Of a DNA stretch of 32,192 nucleotides, positions 1 to 7,237 are shown one piece after another. The stretch's first letter is position 1; the number at the start of each line of letters is the position of its first letter. The position numbers and the translations under genes are program-made. The notes beneath the pieces are model-generated. The model did not search any database. It had not been told where the DNA came from and was given only the letters and a program-made list of their open reading frames with translations. The stretch lies in assembly GCF_009296175.1 (NCBI RefSeq), contig NZ_VOSK01000051.1, positions 1-32,192 of the forward strand. Reading direction: 5' to 3'. The stretch is from Microvirga tunisiensis. GTDB taxonomy: Bacteria > Pseudomonadota > Alphaproteobacteria > Rhizobiales > Beijerinckiaceae.

Positions 1-1
1 G

Positions 2-127
2 GAGGCCATCAACCGCTACGTGGCTGAAACCAATGCACGTCCCAAGCCCTTCACCTGGACGGCCAACCCAGATGAGATCATCGCTGCCGTCCGGCGAGGG
101 CACCAAGTGTTAGATTCCGTCCACTAG
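2..127 (+). CDS. IS630-family transposase, C-terminal end (cut by window edge)
   Basis: The reading frame is open from the first bases and ends at TAG 125-127, giving 41 residues. The tail has the look of IS630-type transposases: an NRYVAETN segment, then KPFTWTANPDEII, ending AAVRRGHQVLDSVH. In this family that stretch follows the last acidic residue of the DDE catalytic domain. The catalytic residues lie outside the window, so activity cannot be judged. No terminal inverted repeat could be verified because the other end is absent. The next reading frame begins to look coding within a few bases of this stop, so the element probably ends between about 128 and 195. The family call rests on recognition of the tail only. 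Confidence 0.7.
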   Translation, partial: EAINRYVAETNARPKPFTWTANPDEIIAAVRRGHQVLDSVH

Positions 128-195
128 CATCGAACGATGTTGGCGAGGCCTATGACTCGGAACAGGCGAAAGCTGACGCGGCCCTGATCGGTCAG

Positions 196-639
196 TTGAT
201 CGACCTGGACGCGAGTTATGACCCTGAAGCCAGTTTATATGCTGCTGGCGCAACCTTCGGGATGATCGGCCGGCTTGCCCTTAACGACCAACTTGACGTC
301 CTTCCGCCGGAGGCATTGGTCGCTGCAACGCAGGATGCTGTTGGCGACCTCGAATATGCTCTCGAGAACCTGCCTCAGCAGGAACTCGTGACAGCACTCG
401 GTATCCTGTTCGAGCCAACCTCCGAACAAGGCGAGTTCGCGTTCGACTTCGAGGTTACGACCACGTCTCTCAAACAGGAGTTCATCGAGTTCGTAGCATT
501 GAATGCGTTGAACGACGCCATTGATTTTGGTGAGGCGGACGATGTTCCCCTCGATACGGGTTTTCCCATGAGCGGAGTGAGTGAATATCAGCTCACCTTC
601 AACGCGGTGACCCGTGACCTCGACTTCGCGTCGGTCTAG
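196..639 (+). CDS. Hypothetical acidic protein, probably 5'-truncated
   Basis: This is 147 residues if begun at TTG 196; no ribosome binding site precedes that codon. The frame stays open upstream to before position 130 and reads like natural protein (SNDVGEAYDSEQAKADAALIG), so the true N-terminus has probably been lost next to the IS630 end. The first in-frame ATG is about 24 codons downstream of 196. The product is strongly acidic, with no signal peptide, membrane segment or cysteine. I do not recognise the family. It could be a remnant rather than a working gene. The stop at 637-639 is followed by a 190-bp gap before the tRNA on the other strand, in which I see nothing clear. Confidence 0.55.
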   Translation: MIDLDASYDPEASLYAAGATFGMIGRLALNDQLDVLPPEALVAATQDAVGDLEYALENLPQQELVTALGILFEPTSEQGEFAFDFEVTTTSLKQEFIEFVALNALNDAIDFGEADDVPLDTGFPMSGVSEYQLTFNAVTRDLDFASV

Positions 640-830
640 CGAGAAGGATTGACGATGGTGACCCTTCCGGTTGCTCGCGAGGGCTTCCGGATCGGGTCGC
701 TGGCTTTGGGGACAGCGAGAGCGTGCGATTCCCTTTGGCGTAGGATGCGGCCCGGACTCTTGTTTGGGCTTCCGAGCGCTCCTTGCTTTTCCAAGCCAAC
801 CTTCGTGGAGCCGCGCGTCTTCGGTCGCAG

Positions 831-916
831 TGGTGCGGACGGCGGGGGTCGAACCCGCACGGGCAAAGCCCGAGGGATTTTAAGTCCCTTGCGTCTACCA
901 GTTTCGCCACGTCCGC
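831..916 (-). tRNA. tRNA-Leu (anticodon UAA)
   Basis: An 86-nt minus-strand cloverleaf. The acceptor stem GCGGACG pairs with CGTCCGC, followed by A and an encoded CCA at 831-833. The anticodon stem AGGGA/TCCCT closes the loop CTTAAAA, giving anticodon UAA, which reads UUA (and UUG). A long variable arm (CGGGCTTTGCCCG region) marks a class II tRNA, as expected for leucine. The T-arm carries GGTTCGACCCC. Upstream on the minus strand, a TTGCAC hexamer about 16-17 nt before ATAACC may be the promoter. It stands alone, with no other tRNA nearby. Confidence 0.97.
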
Positions 917-981
917 GTTGGAATGAGGGTTATCGGGCCAAGGCCAAGTGTGCAAGGGCCAAGAGTTATTCTCTCCCGCCG

Positions 982-2169
982 TCACTCAGGGGTGCGGAAA
1001 CCGTAAAGCCAGTCGTAGCGCCGGGTCATGCCCTCCGGTCCGAGATGGCGCATGACCTGATTGCGCCCGAAGCCCACCAGGCCCCCGGCATGATAGATGC
1101 GCCCGTTCTTGCGGGCTTCATTCTGCACGCGGCTTGCGCGCCCGATACGCAGCTTCTCATAGGCGGAAAGGGCTTGAGGAATGTCCTGCCGGTGCCGGCC
1201 CAGGAGAAACGCAAGCGTCGCCGCATCCTCGACGGCAAGAGCCGCGCCTTGCGCCAGGAAGGGCAGAACGGGATGGGCGGCGTCTCCGAGAAGGGCGACA
1301 CGGCCCTTGGCGAGGCGCTCGGCCGGGTGGTCGAACAGCGACCAGCGCAGCCATTCCCGCGGTTGCGACAGGAGCGTGCGCAGGGCAGGGGCGGCCGAGG
1401 CATAACGGGCAAGCAGCTCGTCCCGATGGCCCGGCGCGGCCCAGCCTTCCACGGGCGTCGGGCTTCTCTCGATGGCCACCACGTTGACGAGCCGGCCGCC
1501 GGCGATCGGATAATGCACCACGTGCCCCTTCGGGCCGAGCCACAGGCCGGTCTCGTTGCCTGCAAGTTCCGGAGGCGCCGCGTTCCGCTCGAAGTTGGAG
1601 CGCCAGGCGATGGTGCCGCGAAAGGCCGGGGGCTTCCCGCCGCCGAGGGCCTGGCGGACCTTCGACCAGACGCCGTCGGCTCCGACGATCATGTCGGCCT
1701 CGATCGTCTCCCGTGCGCCGCCGGCGGAGATCCAGGTGAGTCTGGCTTTCTGAGGCCCGTTCTCCACCTCCTCGACGGTCCGGCCCATGACGAGCCGGAT
1801 CGCCGGTTCGGAGCGGACGGCGTCGAGGAGAATCGTCTGGAGATCGGCCCGATGCACGACCCAGTAGGGCGCTTCGAAGCGCTCGCGCATGAAGGCCCCG
1901 AGGGCCACCTGTCCGATGGGCTTGCCCGAGCCAATGGCGCGCACGACGACCCGCTGCGGCTCCGTCACGACGCGGCGCAGGGCGGCGCCGAGCCCGAGCC
2001 CGATCAGGATCCGGCTGGCATTGGGCGACAGCTGGAGACCGGCGCCGACCTCGGAAAAGCCGGTCCGGCGCTCGACGAGGGTGACCGCATGGCCCTGCCG
2101 GGCCAGCGCCAGGGCCGCCGTCAGACCGCCGATGCCTGCGCCGACGACCGCAATCGAGAGTCTGGACAC
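982..2169 (-). CDS. FAD-dependent monooxygenase (salicylate hydroxylase-like)
   Basis: 395 residues from a GTG start at 2167-2169. The N-terminus is a Rossmann FAD-binding fold: VVGAGIGG at about residues 8-15, with the acidic end of beta-2 in LVERR. The middle holds the DG motif (GADGVWSKVR), which contacts both FAD and NAD(P)H in class A flavoprotein hydroxylases. The third signature GDAAHPVLPF appears towards the C-terminus. These enzymes insert one oxygen atom into an aromatic or similar substrate using NAD(P)H and O2. Length and motif order fit the salicylate hydroxylase/UbiH-like group, but the substrate cannot be told from sequence. The tRNA gene lies downstream on the same strand. The next gene upstream, the zf-CHCC gene, is co-directional with a gap of about 115 bp. 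Confidence 0.9.
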   Translation of the reverse strand: MSRLSIAVVGAGIGGLTAALALARQGHAVTLVERRTGFSEVGAGLQLSPNASRILIGLGLGAALRRVVTEPQRVVVRAIGSGKPIGQVALGAFMRERFEAPYWVVHRADLQTILLDAVRSEPAIRLVMGRTVEEVENGPQKARLTWISAGGARETIEADMIVGADGVWSKVRQALGGGKPPAFRGTIAWRSNFERNAAPPELAGNETGLWLGPKGHVVHYPIAGGRLVNVVAIERSPTPVEGWAAPGHRDELLARYASAAPALRTLLSQPREWLRWSLFDHPAERLAKGRVALLGDAAHPVLPFLAQGAALAVEDAATLAFLLGRHRQDIPQALSAYEKLRIGRASRVQNEARKNGRIYHAGGLVGFGRNQVMRHLGPEGMTRRYDWLYGFRTPE

Positions 2170-2283
2170 TTAGAGCCTCGGGGCCGGAACTGGAGCCCGT
2201 TTCCGGGATCCATCCGGCGCCCGCTTTCTCGAGGAGCGCATCGCTGGATCGGAATAACCGGGGCCGTCCGTTCGCATGGTGCG

Positions 2284-2547
2284 TTAGCGCGAGGCGGGAT
2301 CGGTGGCGAAATCGGGCTCCCACACGCACTCGGCCGGGCGGGCCTCGTCGGCCTTCAGGGACGGATCGTACTTGAACAGGGTCGAGCAATAGGAGCAGAC
2401 GGTCTCGCTGTCGTAGCCCATGTCGATGAAGATGTGCGGGTGATCGAAGGGCGGAGTCGCTCCGATGCACATGAACTCCTTCGAGCCCACGTGAATGACG
2501 GGAACGCCCGGATCGTTGTGGAAGTGGGGGGTGCCTTTGTCAGCCAT
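2284..2547 (-). CDS. Zinc-finger domain protein (zf-CHCC, complex I NDUFS6-like)
   Basis: 87 residues from ATG 2545-2547. The C-terminal half carries a Cys-His-Cys-Cys pattern: C27 (EFMCIG), H36 or H38 (FDHPHIF), then C51 and C54 in VCSYCSTLF. This is the zf-CHCC arrangement, whose mitochondrial relative NDUFS6 is a zinc-binding accessory subunit of respiratory complex I. In alphaproteobacteria the small stand-alone protein is common and normally has this length. A zinc-binding role is well supported. Association with NADH dehydrogenase is an inference from homology, since no nuo gene lies in this window. No membrane segment or signal peptide is visible. Confidence 0.85.
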   Translation of the reverse strand: MADKGTPHFHNDPGVPVIHVGSKEFMCIGATPPFDHPHIFIDMGYDSETVCSYCSTLFKYDPSLKADEARPAECVWEPDFATDPASR

Positions 2548-2983
2548 GGCCGTTGCTCTCGAGCGATGAAATTTGCGCGCACCATAGTGGCCGATCGGCC
2601 ATGCGCCTAGAGCCTTTTTCGGCGCCCGGGGAAGGGACCCGGTCCGCCGTCGCCGCTCGTCATCCTGGACGGAGCAGCCGGTCCGGGATCGGCGGCAGAA
2701 CCGGATGCGGGACCCGCGACGTTGTCACCCCCCGCGCCGACGCTATCATCCCCGCGCAGGCGGGGATCCAGAGCCGCGACGTCTCGGGAATGGGCGAGCA
2801 GCGTGACACCTCCGTCGGCATCGTCAGCGGATATGGATCCCGGGCTCCGCTGAAGCGGCCCCGGGCTGACGGGGAGGGTGTCATGGCCGGAAGGCATGAC
2901 GTGGAGGAGGGGAAGCCACGGCCTCGCGGATGAGCCCTCGTTCCGGCCGCTCCTAGAGCAGCACTCCGCCAGGCCCGCTGAGC

Positions 2984-3081
2984 CGTGTCATCCCCGGCGA
3001 GCGAAGCGAGGGAAGGGGATCCACTTGCACACTCGGTGCGATGGATCCCCTTCCCGGTCCCGCGGACCGCCGGGGACGACA
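2984..3081. repeat. Long imperfect inverted repeat (family D, copy 1)
   Basis: The left half reads CGTGTCATCCCCGGCGAGCG and continues through GGAAGGGGATCCA. The right half returns as TGGATCCCCTTCCCGG and CCGGGGACGAC. The arms pair around a spacer near 3025-3040, so the unit can fold into one long hairpin. A second copy of the same family, with the same order of half-sites, lies at 17676-17777. Confidence 0.7.
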
Positions 3082-3150
3082 GCGGAGCGCTTCCCTCGGC
3101 GCCGCGCTTCACGCCATCGGGATGGCCGGGACACGCCCTGTTCCCCACGC

Positions 3151-3202
3151 AACGCATCGTGGGGCGCGGAAAAACCGGGTCCACTTTTCCGCACGATGCG
3201 CT
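3151..3202. repeat. Short double-stem intergenic repeat (family A, copy 1)
   Basis: Outer arms ACGCATCGTG and GCACGATGCGC enclose an inner stem GCGGAAAA/TTTTCCGC around the core ACCGGGTCCAC. Related units at 7151-7220 and 9661-9709 share the core (ACCGGGGCCAC, GCCGGGTCCGC) and the GATGCGC outer arms. All are intergenic. Confidence 0.7.
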
Positions 3203-3238
3203 AGGGTGCGCCGCATCCGGCAACCTCCGTTTGGTCCC

Positions 3239-4003
3239 ATGCGCTATTTCAATTCCGACGGCGTGAGCATCGCCTATATCGATGTCCCGCCCCACGAGGG
3301 TCAGGGCGACCCGATCCTCCTCATCCACGGCTTCGCGTCGACCCACGCGGTGAACTGGGTCAATACGTTGTGGGTCAAGACCCTGACGCGGGCCGGATAC
3401 CGGGTGATCGCGTTCGACAATCGCGGCCACGGGCAGAGCGAGAAGCTCTACGATCCCGTGGCCTACGATTCCTACCGCATGGCCGAGGACGGGCGCCGGC
3501 TCCTCGATCATCTCGGCATCGAGCGCGCCGACGTGATGGGCTATTCCATGGGGGCGCGGATTGCCGCCCATATGGCGCTCGCCTCGCCGGACCGCATGCG
3601 CTCCATGCTGCTCGGGGGGCTCGGCATCCATCTCGTCGAGGGCGTCGGCCTGCCGCTCGGCATCGCCGATGCCATGGAGGTGCGCTCGCTCGGTGACCTG
3701 ACCGATCCCATGCAGCGCATGTTCCGCGCCTTCGCCGAGCAGAACGGAAGCGATCTGAAAGCGCTCGCCGCCTGCATCCGCGGTTCGCGGCAGGTGCTGT
3801 CGAAGGCCGAGGTCGCGTCCATCACGCTGCCCACCCTGATCTCCGTCGGCACCGCCGACGACGTGTCGGGCTCGGGTCCCGAACTGGCCGCGCTGATGCC
3901 CAATGCGACCGCGCTCGACATTCCCGGGCGCGATCACAACCTTGCGGTCGGCGACAAAGCGCACAAGCAGGGCGTGCTGGACTTTCTGGCCGGACGGCCA
4001 TGA
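3239..4003 (+). CDS. Alpha/beta hydrolase
   Basis: 254 residues from ATG 3239-3241. The fold signatures are in order: the oxyanion-hole HG dipeptide at 30-31 (LLIHGFAS), the FDNRGHGQS segment at 59-67, the nucleophile elbow GYSMGA with Ser103, a candidate acid at Asp207/208 (VGTADD) and the catalytic His233 (GRDHNL). The catalytic triad therefore looks complete. The family hydrolyses ester, lactone, amide or C-C bonds; the substrate is unknown. No signal peptide is seen, so it should be cytoplasmic. The start is placed at the MRYFNSDG methionine because upstream sequence in the same frame is repeat DNA; no strong Shine-Dalgarno site precedes it. The methyltransferase gene follows after 22 bp and is likely co-transcribed. 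Confidence 0.88.
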   Translation: MRYFNSDGVSIAYIDVPPHEGQGDPILLIHGFASTHAVNWVNTLWVKTLTRAGYRVIAFDNRGHGQSEKLYDPVAYDSYRMAEDGRRLLDHLGIERADVMGYSMGARIAAHMALASPDRMRSMLLGGLGIHLVEGVGLPLGIADAMEVRSLGDLTDPMQRMFRAFAEQNGSDLKALAACIRGSRQVLSKAEVASITLPTLISVGTADDVSGSGPELAALMPNATALDIPGRDHNLAVGDKAHKQGVLDFLAGRP

Positions 4004-4025
4004 TGGATCCGGGCAGGAGACGCGC

Positions 4026-4517
4026 ATGACCCGGCTCGACAGTGCCATCCGCCGGCTGACGGCCCAGCGCGATCTTCTCGACTGGGCCGCGCAGAACGTC
4101 GGCCCCGCCGGACTCGTGCTGGAAATCGGCCTCGGCAACGGTCGGACCTACGATCACCTGCGCGCCAAGCTGCCGGGACGCGAGATCCATGTCTTCGAGC
4201 GCTCGCCCGCCGCCCATCCCGACTGCTATCCGCCGGAGGGCTACCTGATCGTCGGCGACCTCTTCGACACCCTGCCGCCGTTCATCGAGCGGCACGGACG
4301 GGGCTCGGCCGCCCTGATCCATATCGATATCGGATCGGGCGACGAGGAGGCGAACCGCAGCCTCGCCCGGCGGCTGTCCCCCTTGCTCGAAGCCCTGCTA
4401 CAGCCGGGCGGAATCCTGCTGGGGGACCGGGCCTTCGACATGCCGTCGTGCCGGGATATTTCGGCCGAGACGAAGGTGCCGGAAGGGCGCTATTTCGTGT
4501 ACCGCCGCGCTGCCTGA
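4026..4517 (+). CDS. Class I SAM-dependent methyltransferase (small)
   Basis: 163 residues from ATG 4026-4028, preceded by GGCAGGAG with good spacing. The Rossmann motif I is GLVLEIGLGNGRTYDHL at about residues 29-45, followed by an acidic post-I region (HVFERS) and IHIDIGSGDEEANR, which may carry further cofactor or substrate contacts. The late strand GGILLGDRAFDMP fits a methyltransferase beta-4/5 region. The protein is short for the family and ends with a tyrosine-rich tail. The substrate is unknown. It lies 22 bp behind the hydrolase gene and likely shares its transcript. It ends only two bases from the stop of the opposing crotonase gene, leaving no room for a separate terminator. Confidence 0.75.
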   Translation: MTRLDSAIRRLTAQRDLLDWAAQNVGPAGLVLEIGLGNGRTYDHLRAKLPGREIHVFERSPAAHPDCYPPEGYLIVGDLFDTLPPFIERHGRGSAALIHIDIGSGDEEANRSLARRLSPLLEALLQPGGILLGDRAFDMPSCRDISAETKVPEGRYFVYRRAA

Positions 4518-4519
4518 GT

Positions 4520-5320
4520 TCAGCGGCCGGTGAAGACCGGATTGCGCTTCTGCAGGAAGGCATTGCGTCCCTCGATGGCATCGGCGCTGTCGAAGCACCG
4601 GTCGGCGAGCGCGACCGGATCGACACCGGGGTGCAGGACGCCGGCCGCTTCGTCGATGGCCGCCTTGGCGGCCTTGATCGTCAGGGGCGCGTTCATCGCA
4701 ATCGCCTGGGCCAGAGCCAGGACGGCCGGTTCCAGCTGCTCCTCGGCCACCACCTGACGCACGACGCCCAGGCATGCGGCTTCCTGCGCATCGATCCGCC
4801 TTGCGGTGAAGAACAAATCCTTCGCGGCCGCGGCGCCGACGGCTGCCGTCACGAGCTTCATGGCTCCGGGTGGATAACCGATCCCGAGCCGCGCCGCCGG
4901 AATGCCGAAGACGGCGCTCTCGGAGGCCACGCGCAGGTCGCAGGAGAGAGCCAGGCCGAAGCCGCCTCCCAGGCAGAAGCCGCGGATCATGGCGATCACC
5001 GGCTTGGAGCAATGGGCGACCGCCCAGAAGGCGGCCTCGTTGGTGGCCTCATACAGCCTCCCGCCTTCGGCATCGGCGCGCAACGTCGCGAACTCGCCGA
5101 TATCGGCCCCGGAGGCGAAGGATTCCCGCCCGGCACCCCTTAGGACAATCACGCGCACCTGCGGGTCCCGATCGAGTGCAACCATGATGTCGGGAAATGC
5201 TTTCCACATCTCCAGGTCCAGCGCGTTGTGCTTGGATGGATTGTCGATCGCCAGCGTTGCAATGCCGTCGGAAAGCGAAACGACAAGCTTGGACGTCGAC
5301 GGTGAAAAAGAGTAGGTCAT
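4520..5320 (-). CDS. Crotonase-fold protein (enoyl-CoA hydratase/isomerase family) lacking both catalytic glutamates
   Basis: 266 residues from ATG at 5320. Crotonase landmarks are clear: the CoA and oxyanion-hole segment FASGADIGEF at about 68-77, the second oxyanion segment GFCLGGGFGLAL at 114-125, and the C-terminal RNAFLQKRNPVF segment. The two glutamates that catalyse hydration in rat enoyl-CoA hydratase (Glu144 and Glu164) align with Gly122 (GGGFGL instead of GGGCEL) and Ala142 (IPAARLG instead of QPEILLG). A standard hydratase reaction is therefore unlikely. Isomerase, hydrolase, decarboxylase or other crotonase chemistry is possible. The gene converges on the methyltransferase with a two-base gap. 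No CoA ligase or dehydrogenase gene is adjacent. Confidence 0.85.
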   Translation of the reverse strand: MTYSFSPSTSKLVVSLSDGIATLAIDNPSKHNALDLEMWKAFPDIMVALDRDPQVRVIVLRGAGRESFASGADIGEFATLRADAEGGRLYEATNEAAFWAVAHCSKPVIAMIRGFCLGGGFGLALSCDLRVASESAVFGIPAARLGIGYPPGAMKLVTAAVGAAAAKDLFFTARRIDAQEAACLGVVRQVVAEEQLEPAVLALAQAIAMNAPLTIKAAKAAIDEAAGVLHPGVDPVALADRCFDSADAIEGRNAFLQKRNPVFTGR

Positions 5321-5399
5321 GGGTCGCTTGGATCTATGGTAAGGGGCTCGCGCTTCTTATCTATGCTGAGGCGATAGTGAAGCCGGCAAGGAGACTATC

Positions 5400-6236
5400 A
5401 TGACACAGACGCGCCTGAAGGCGGGAGCCCCAGATGCCGTGGCCGGAAAGGTCGATCCGGTCTGGAACCGCCTGCGCTCGGAGGCCGAAGCCATCGTTCA
5501 GGCGGAACCGTCTATCGCCGGCTTCGTGCTCAGCGCCGTCCTGCATCAGCCGAGCCTGGAAGCCGCGGTCATCCATCGGGTCGCCTCCCGCCTCGGCCAT
5601 GCGGCGGTTCCGGCCGACATCATCGAACAGATCTTCCTCGAAGCAGTGGAGCACGATCCCACCATCGGGGCAGCCATGCGGGCGGATATCAGCGCCGTGA
5701 TCGACCGGGACCCGGTCGTGACCCGGGCCATCGAACCCGTGCTCTACTTCAAGGGCTTCCACGCCATTCAGACTCACCGCCTGGCCCACTGGCTCTGGAA
5801 GAGGGGACGGCAGGATTTCGCGCTCTATCTTCAGAGCCGCTCCTCCGACACGTTCCAGACCGACATCCACCCGGCTGCCCGCATCGGCCGGGGCATCTTC
5901 CTCGATCATGCCACGGGCCTCGTGGTGGGCGCCACCGCCGTCATCGAGGACAACGTCTCCATGCTTCAGGACGTGACCCTCGGCGGGACCGGCAAGGAGC
6001 GCGGAGATCGGCATCCCAAGATCCGTCACGGCGTTCTCATCGGAGCCGGCGCCAAGATTCTCGGCAATATCGAGGTCGGCCATTGCGCCAGGATCGCCGC
6101 CGGATCCGTGGTTCTCAAGCCCGTGCCCCATAATGCCACGGTGGCCGGCGTCCCGGCGAAGGTCATCGGCACGGCCGGATGCGAGGAGCCTGCCCGCTCC
6201 ATGGACCATTGCTTCTCGGAGATGGACGGAATCTGA
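5400..6236 (+). CDS. cysE: Serine O-acetyltransferase
   Basis: 278 residues from ATG 5400, with AAGGAG eight bases upstream. The N-terminal helical domain (about 1-150) contains the family segment PVLYFKGFHAIQTHRLAHWLW. The C-terminal left-handed beta helix of hexapeptide repeats follows (IHPAARIGRGIFLDHATG, VVGATAVIEDNVSMLQDVTL, GGTGKERGDRHPKI). The conserved catalytic His lies in LDHATG. The enzyme transfers acetyl from acetyl-CoA to L-serine, giving O-acetylserine, the precursor of cysteine; the family is commonly feedback-inhibited by cysteine through its C-terminal tail. The length is normal. A 79-bp gap separates it from the divergent crotonase gene, so it should have its own promoter. 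Confidence 0.95.
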   Translation: MTQTRLKAGAPDAVAGKVDPVWNRLRSEAEAIVQAEPSIAGFVLSAVLHQPSLEAAVIHRVASRLGHAAVPADIIEQIFLEAVEHDPTIGAAMRADISAVIDRDPVVTRAIEPVLYFKGFHAIQTHRLAHWLWKRGRQDFALYLQSRSSDTFQTDIHPAARIGRGIFLDHATGLVVGATAVIEDNVSMLQDVTLGGTGKERGDRHPKIRHGVLIGAGAKILGNIEVGHCARIAAGSVVLKPVPHNATVAGVPAKVIGTAGCEEPARSMDHCFSEMDGI

Positions 6237-6327
6237 GGGGAGGGCTCCCTTCGGGACCTAACCCCGCTTGCTCGCGTTTGCCGGGCATGGCAAGTGCAGC
6301 ATCCGTGAAATCAAGAAAGGACCTGTA

Positions 6328-6540
6328 GTGGACAAACCCGAGATGGCTAAAGTCGAGCGCTACCTGCGCCAGACCTTTGCGAACCACTCGATCCGCGTCG
6401 TCGGTCGCCCGAAAAAGGCTGATTCGGCGGAAGTTTACATCGGTGAGGAATTCGTCGGCGTCCTGTTCCTCGATGATGAGGACGGTGACCGCTCGTTCAA
6501 CTTCACCATGGCCATCCTCGATACGGATCTCGAGGATTAG
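6328..6540 (+). CDS. DUF3126 family small protein
   Basis: 70 residues from a GTG start at 6328, chosen because AAGAAAGG sits seven bases upstream and because the resulting MDKPEMAKVERYLR N-terminus and length match the family. The body contains the conserved RVVGRPKKADSAEVYIGEEF and the acidic DDEDGDRSFNF stretch, ending AILDTDLED. The family is confined largely to alphaproteobacteria and has no established function. The protein is acidic and soluble with no membrane segment. It lies 91 bp after cysE on the same strand and is followed at once by an intrinsic terminator, so cysE and this gene may form one transcription unit. Confidence 0.88.
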   Translation: MDKPEMAKVERYLRQTFANHSIRVVGRPKKADSAEVYIGEEFVGVLFLDDEDGDRSFNFTMAILDTDLED

Positions 6541-6550
6541 GCGGTTTTTC

Positions 6551-6586
6551 GCAGCAGGACCTGTCCCGGGTTCTGCTGCTTTTTCC
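6551..6586 (+). terminator. Rho-independent terminator after the DUF3126 gene
   Basis: The stem GCAGCAGGACC (6551-6561) pairs with GGTTCTGCTGC (6569-6579), 11 bp including one G-U pair, around a 7-nt loop. It is followed by TTTTTCC. It begins 10 bp after the DUF3126 stop and ends only about 14 bp before the start codon of the gamma-carbonic anhydrase gene. Confidence 0.85.
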
Positions 6587-6599
6587 TTTGGGATCATCG

Positions 6600-7130
6600 A
6601 TGCCGATCTACCGCCTCGACGACACCGCTCCGATCCTTCCCGAACCCGGCCGCTTCTGGATCGCTCCGGACGCCCATGTGATCGGCAGGGTGCGCTTGGG
6701 GCTGGATGTGGGAATCTGGTTCGGGGCCGTGTTGCGCGGCGACAACGAACTGATCGATATCGGTGAGGCCACCAATATCCAGGAAGGGGCTTTGCTCCAC
6801 ACGGATATGGGCGCGCCGCTCACCGTCGGAGCAGGGTGCACCATCGGGCACAAGGCTATCCTGCATGGCTGCACGATCGGCGAGAACTCCCTGATCGGCA
6901 TGGGAGCCACCGTCCTCAACTATGCGCGCATCGGTGCGAACTGCTTGGTGGGGGCCAACGCGCTGGTCACCGAGGGCAAGGCATTTCCGGACAATTCGCT
7001 GATCGTCGGCGCGCCGGCCAAGGCCATCCGCGTGCTCGATGAGGATACGATCGAGCGGCTTCGCTGGTCTGCCAGGAACTATGTGGACAATTGGCAGCGT
7101 TTCGCAAAAGGAATGAGGCGGATCGACTGA
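6600..7130 (+). CDS. Gamma-carbonic anhydrase family protein (hexapeptide repeat)
   Basis: 176 residues from ATG 6600. The protein is a left-handed beta helix of hexapeptide repeats (IGRVRLGLDVGIW, VGAGCTIGHKAIL, IGENSLIGMGATVLN), closed by a C-terminal helix. Three histidines sit where the gamma class binds its metal: His67 (ALLHTD), His84 and His89 (IGHKAILHG), with RGD at 46-48 also conserved. The active form is a trimer with metal shared between subunits. Members of this group hydrate CO2 or act as accessory proteins, and bacterial YrdA-type members are often of unsettled activity. A strong terminator lies just upstream, so expression must come from read-through or a promoter buried in the preceding gene. 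The stop codon lies inside a 14-bp hairpin. Confidence 0.9.
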   Translation: MPIYRLDDTAPILPEPGRFWIAPDAHVIGRVRLGLDVGIWFGAVLRGDNELIDIGEATNIQEGALLHTDMGAPLTVGAGCTIGHKAILHGCTIGENSLIGMGATVLNYARIGANCLVGANALVTEGKAFPDNSLIVGAPAKAIRVLDEDTIERLRWSARNYVDNWQRFAKGMRRID

Positions 7131-7142
7131 TCCGCCTCATTC
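7111..7142. terminator. Hairpin containing the stop codon of the gamma-carbonic anhydrase gene
   Basis: GAATGAGGCGGATC (7111-7124) and GATCCGCCTCATTC (7129-7142) form a perfect 14-bp stem with a GACT loop; the TGA stop is 7128-7130. No T-run follows, so it may be a factor-dependent terminator or an mRNA 3'-end stabiliser. It lies between convergent genes. Confidence 0.5.
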
Positions 7143-7150
7143 CTGAATTA

Positions 7151-7220
7151 GCGCATCGTCGAGAGCAGAAAACCGGGGCCACTTTTCGCTGACGCGAACC
7201 TCCGGTTCCGCCCGATGCGC
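7151..7220. repeat. Short intergenic repeat (family A, copy 2)
   Basis: Outer arms GCGCATCG and CGATGCGC enclose AGAAAACCGGGGCCACTTTT and an inner GAACCTCCGGTTC hairpin. It shares the core with the copies at 3151-3202 and 9661-9709 and lies just past the 3' end of the cysteine peptidase gene. Confidence 0.65.
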
Positions 7221-7237
7221 CAGCGCCGGTTTGGTTT

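Larger units (their letters stand above)
2548..3238. other. 691-bp intergenic region made of palindromic repeats
   Basis: No convincing gene lies here. Reading frames in this stretch are low-complexity translations of GC-rich repeats. From about 2656 there is a mosaic of sequences such as TCATCCCCGCGCAGGCGGGG (about 2746-2765), itself a hairpin, and a GTGTCATGGCCGGAAGGCAT segment from 2878. A long imperfect inverted repeat follows (2984-3081), then a GGGATGGCCGGGACACG segment near 3119, and finally a small double-stem element (3151-3202). The order resembles that at 17609-17826. The region separates the divergent zf-CHCC and hydrolase genes and must also contain their promoters, which I could not pick out. 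Confidence 0.7.

Noticed and set aside
599..985. Minus-strand 128-aa frame containing ADVAKLVDARDLKSLG
   Set aside because: This is the well-known false translation of a tRNA gene; the peptide is the tRNA-Leu sequence read as protein.
649..2610. 653-aa plus-strand open frame
   Set aside because: It is antisense to the FAD monooxygenase and zf-CHCC genes, crosses the tRNA, and has an Arg/Gly/Ala-rich composition typical of GC-rich shadow frames.
2660..4138. 492-aa minus-strand open frame
   Set aside because: It is antisense to the alpha/beta hydrolase and passes through the palindromic repeats; no domain is recognisable.
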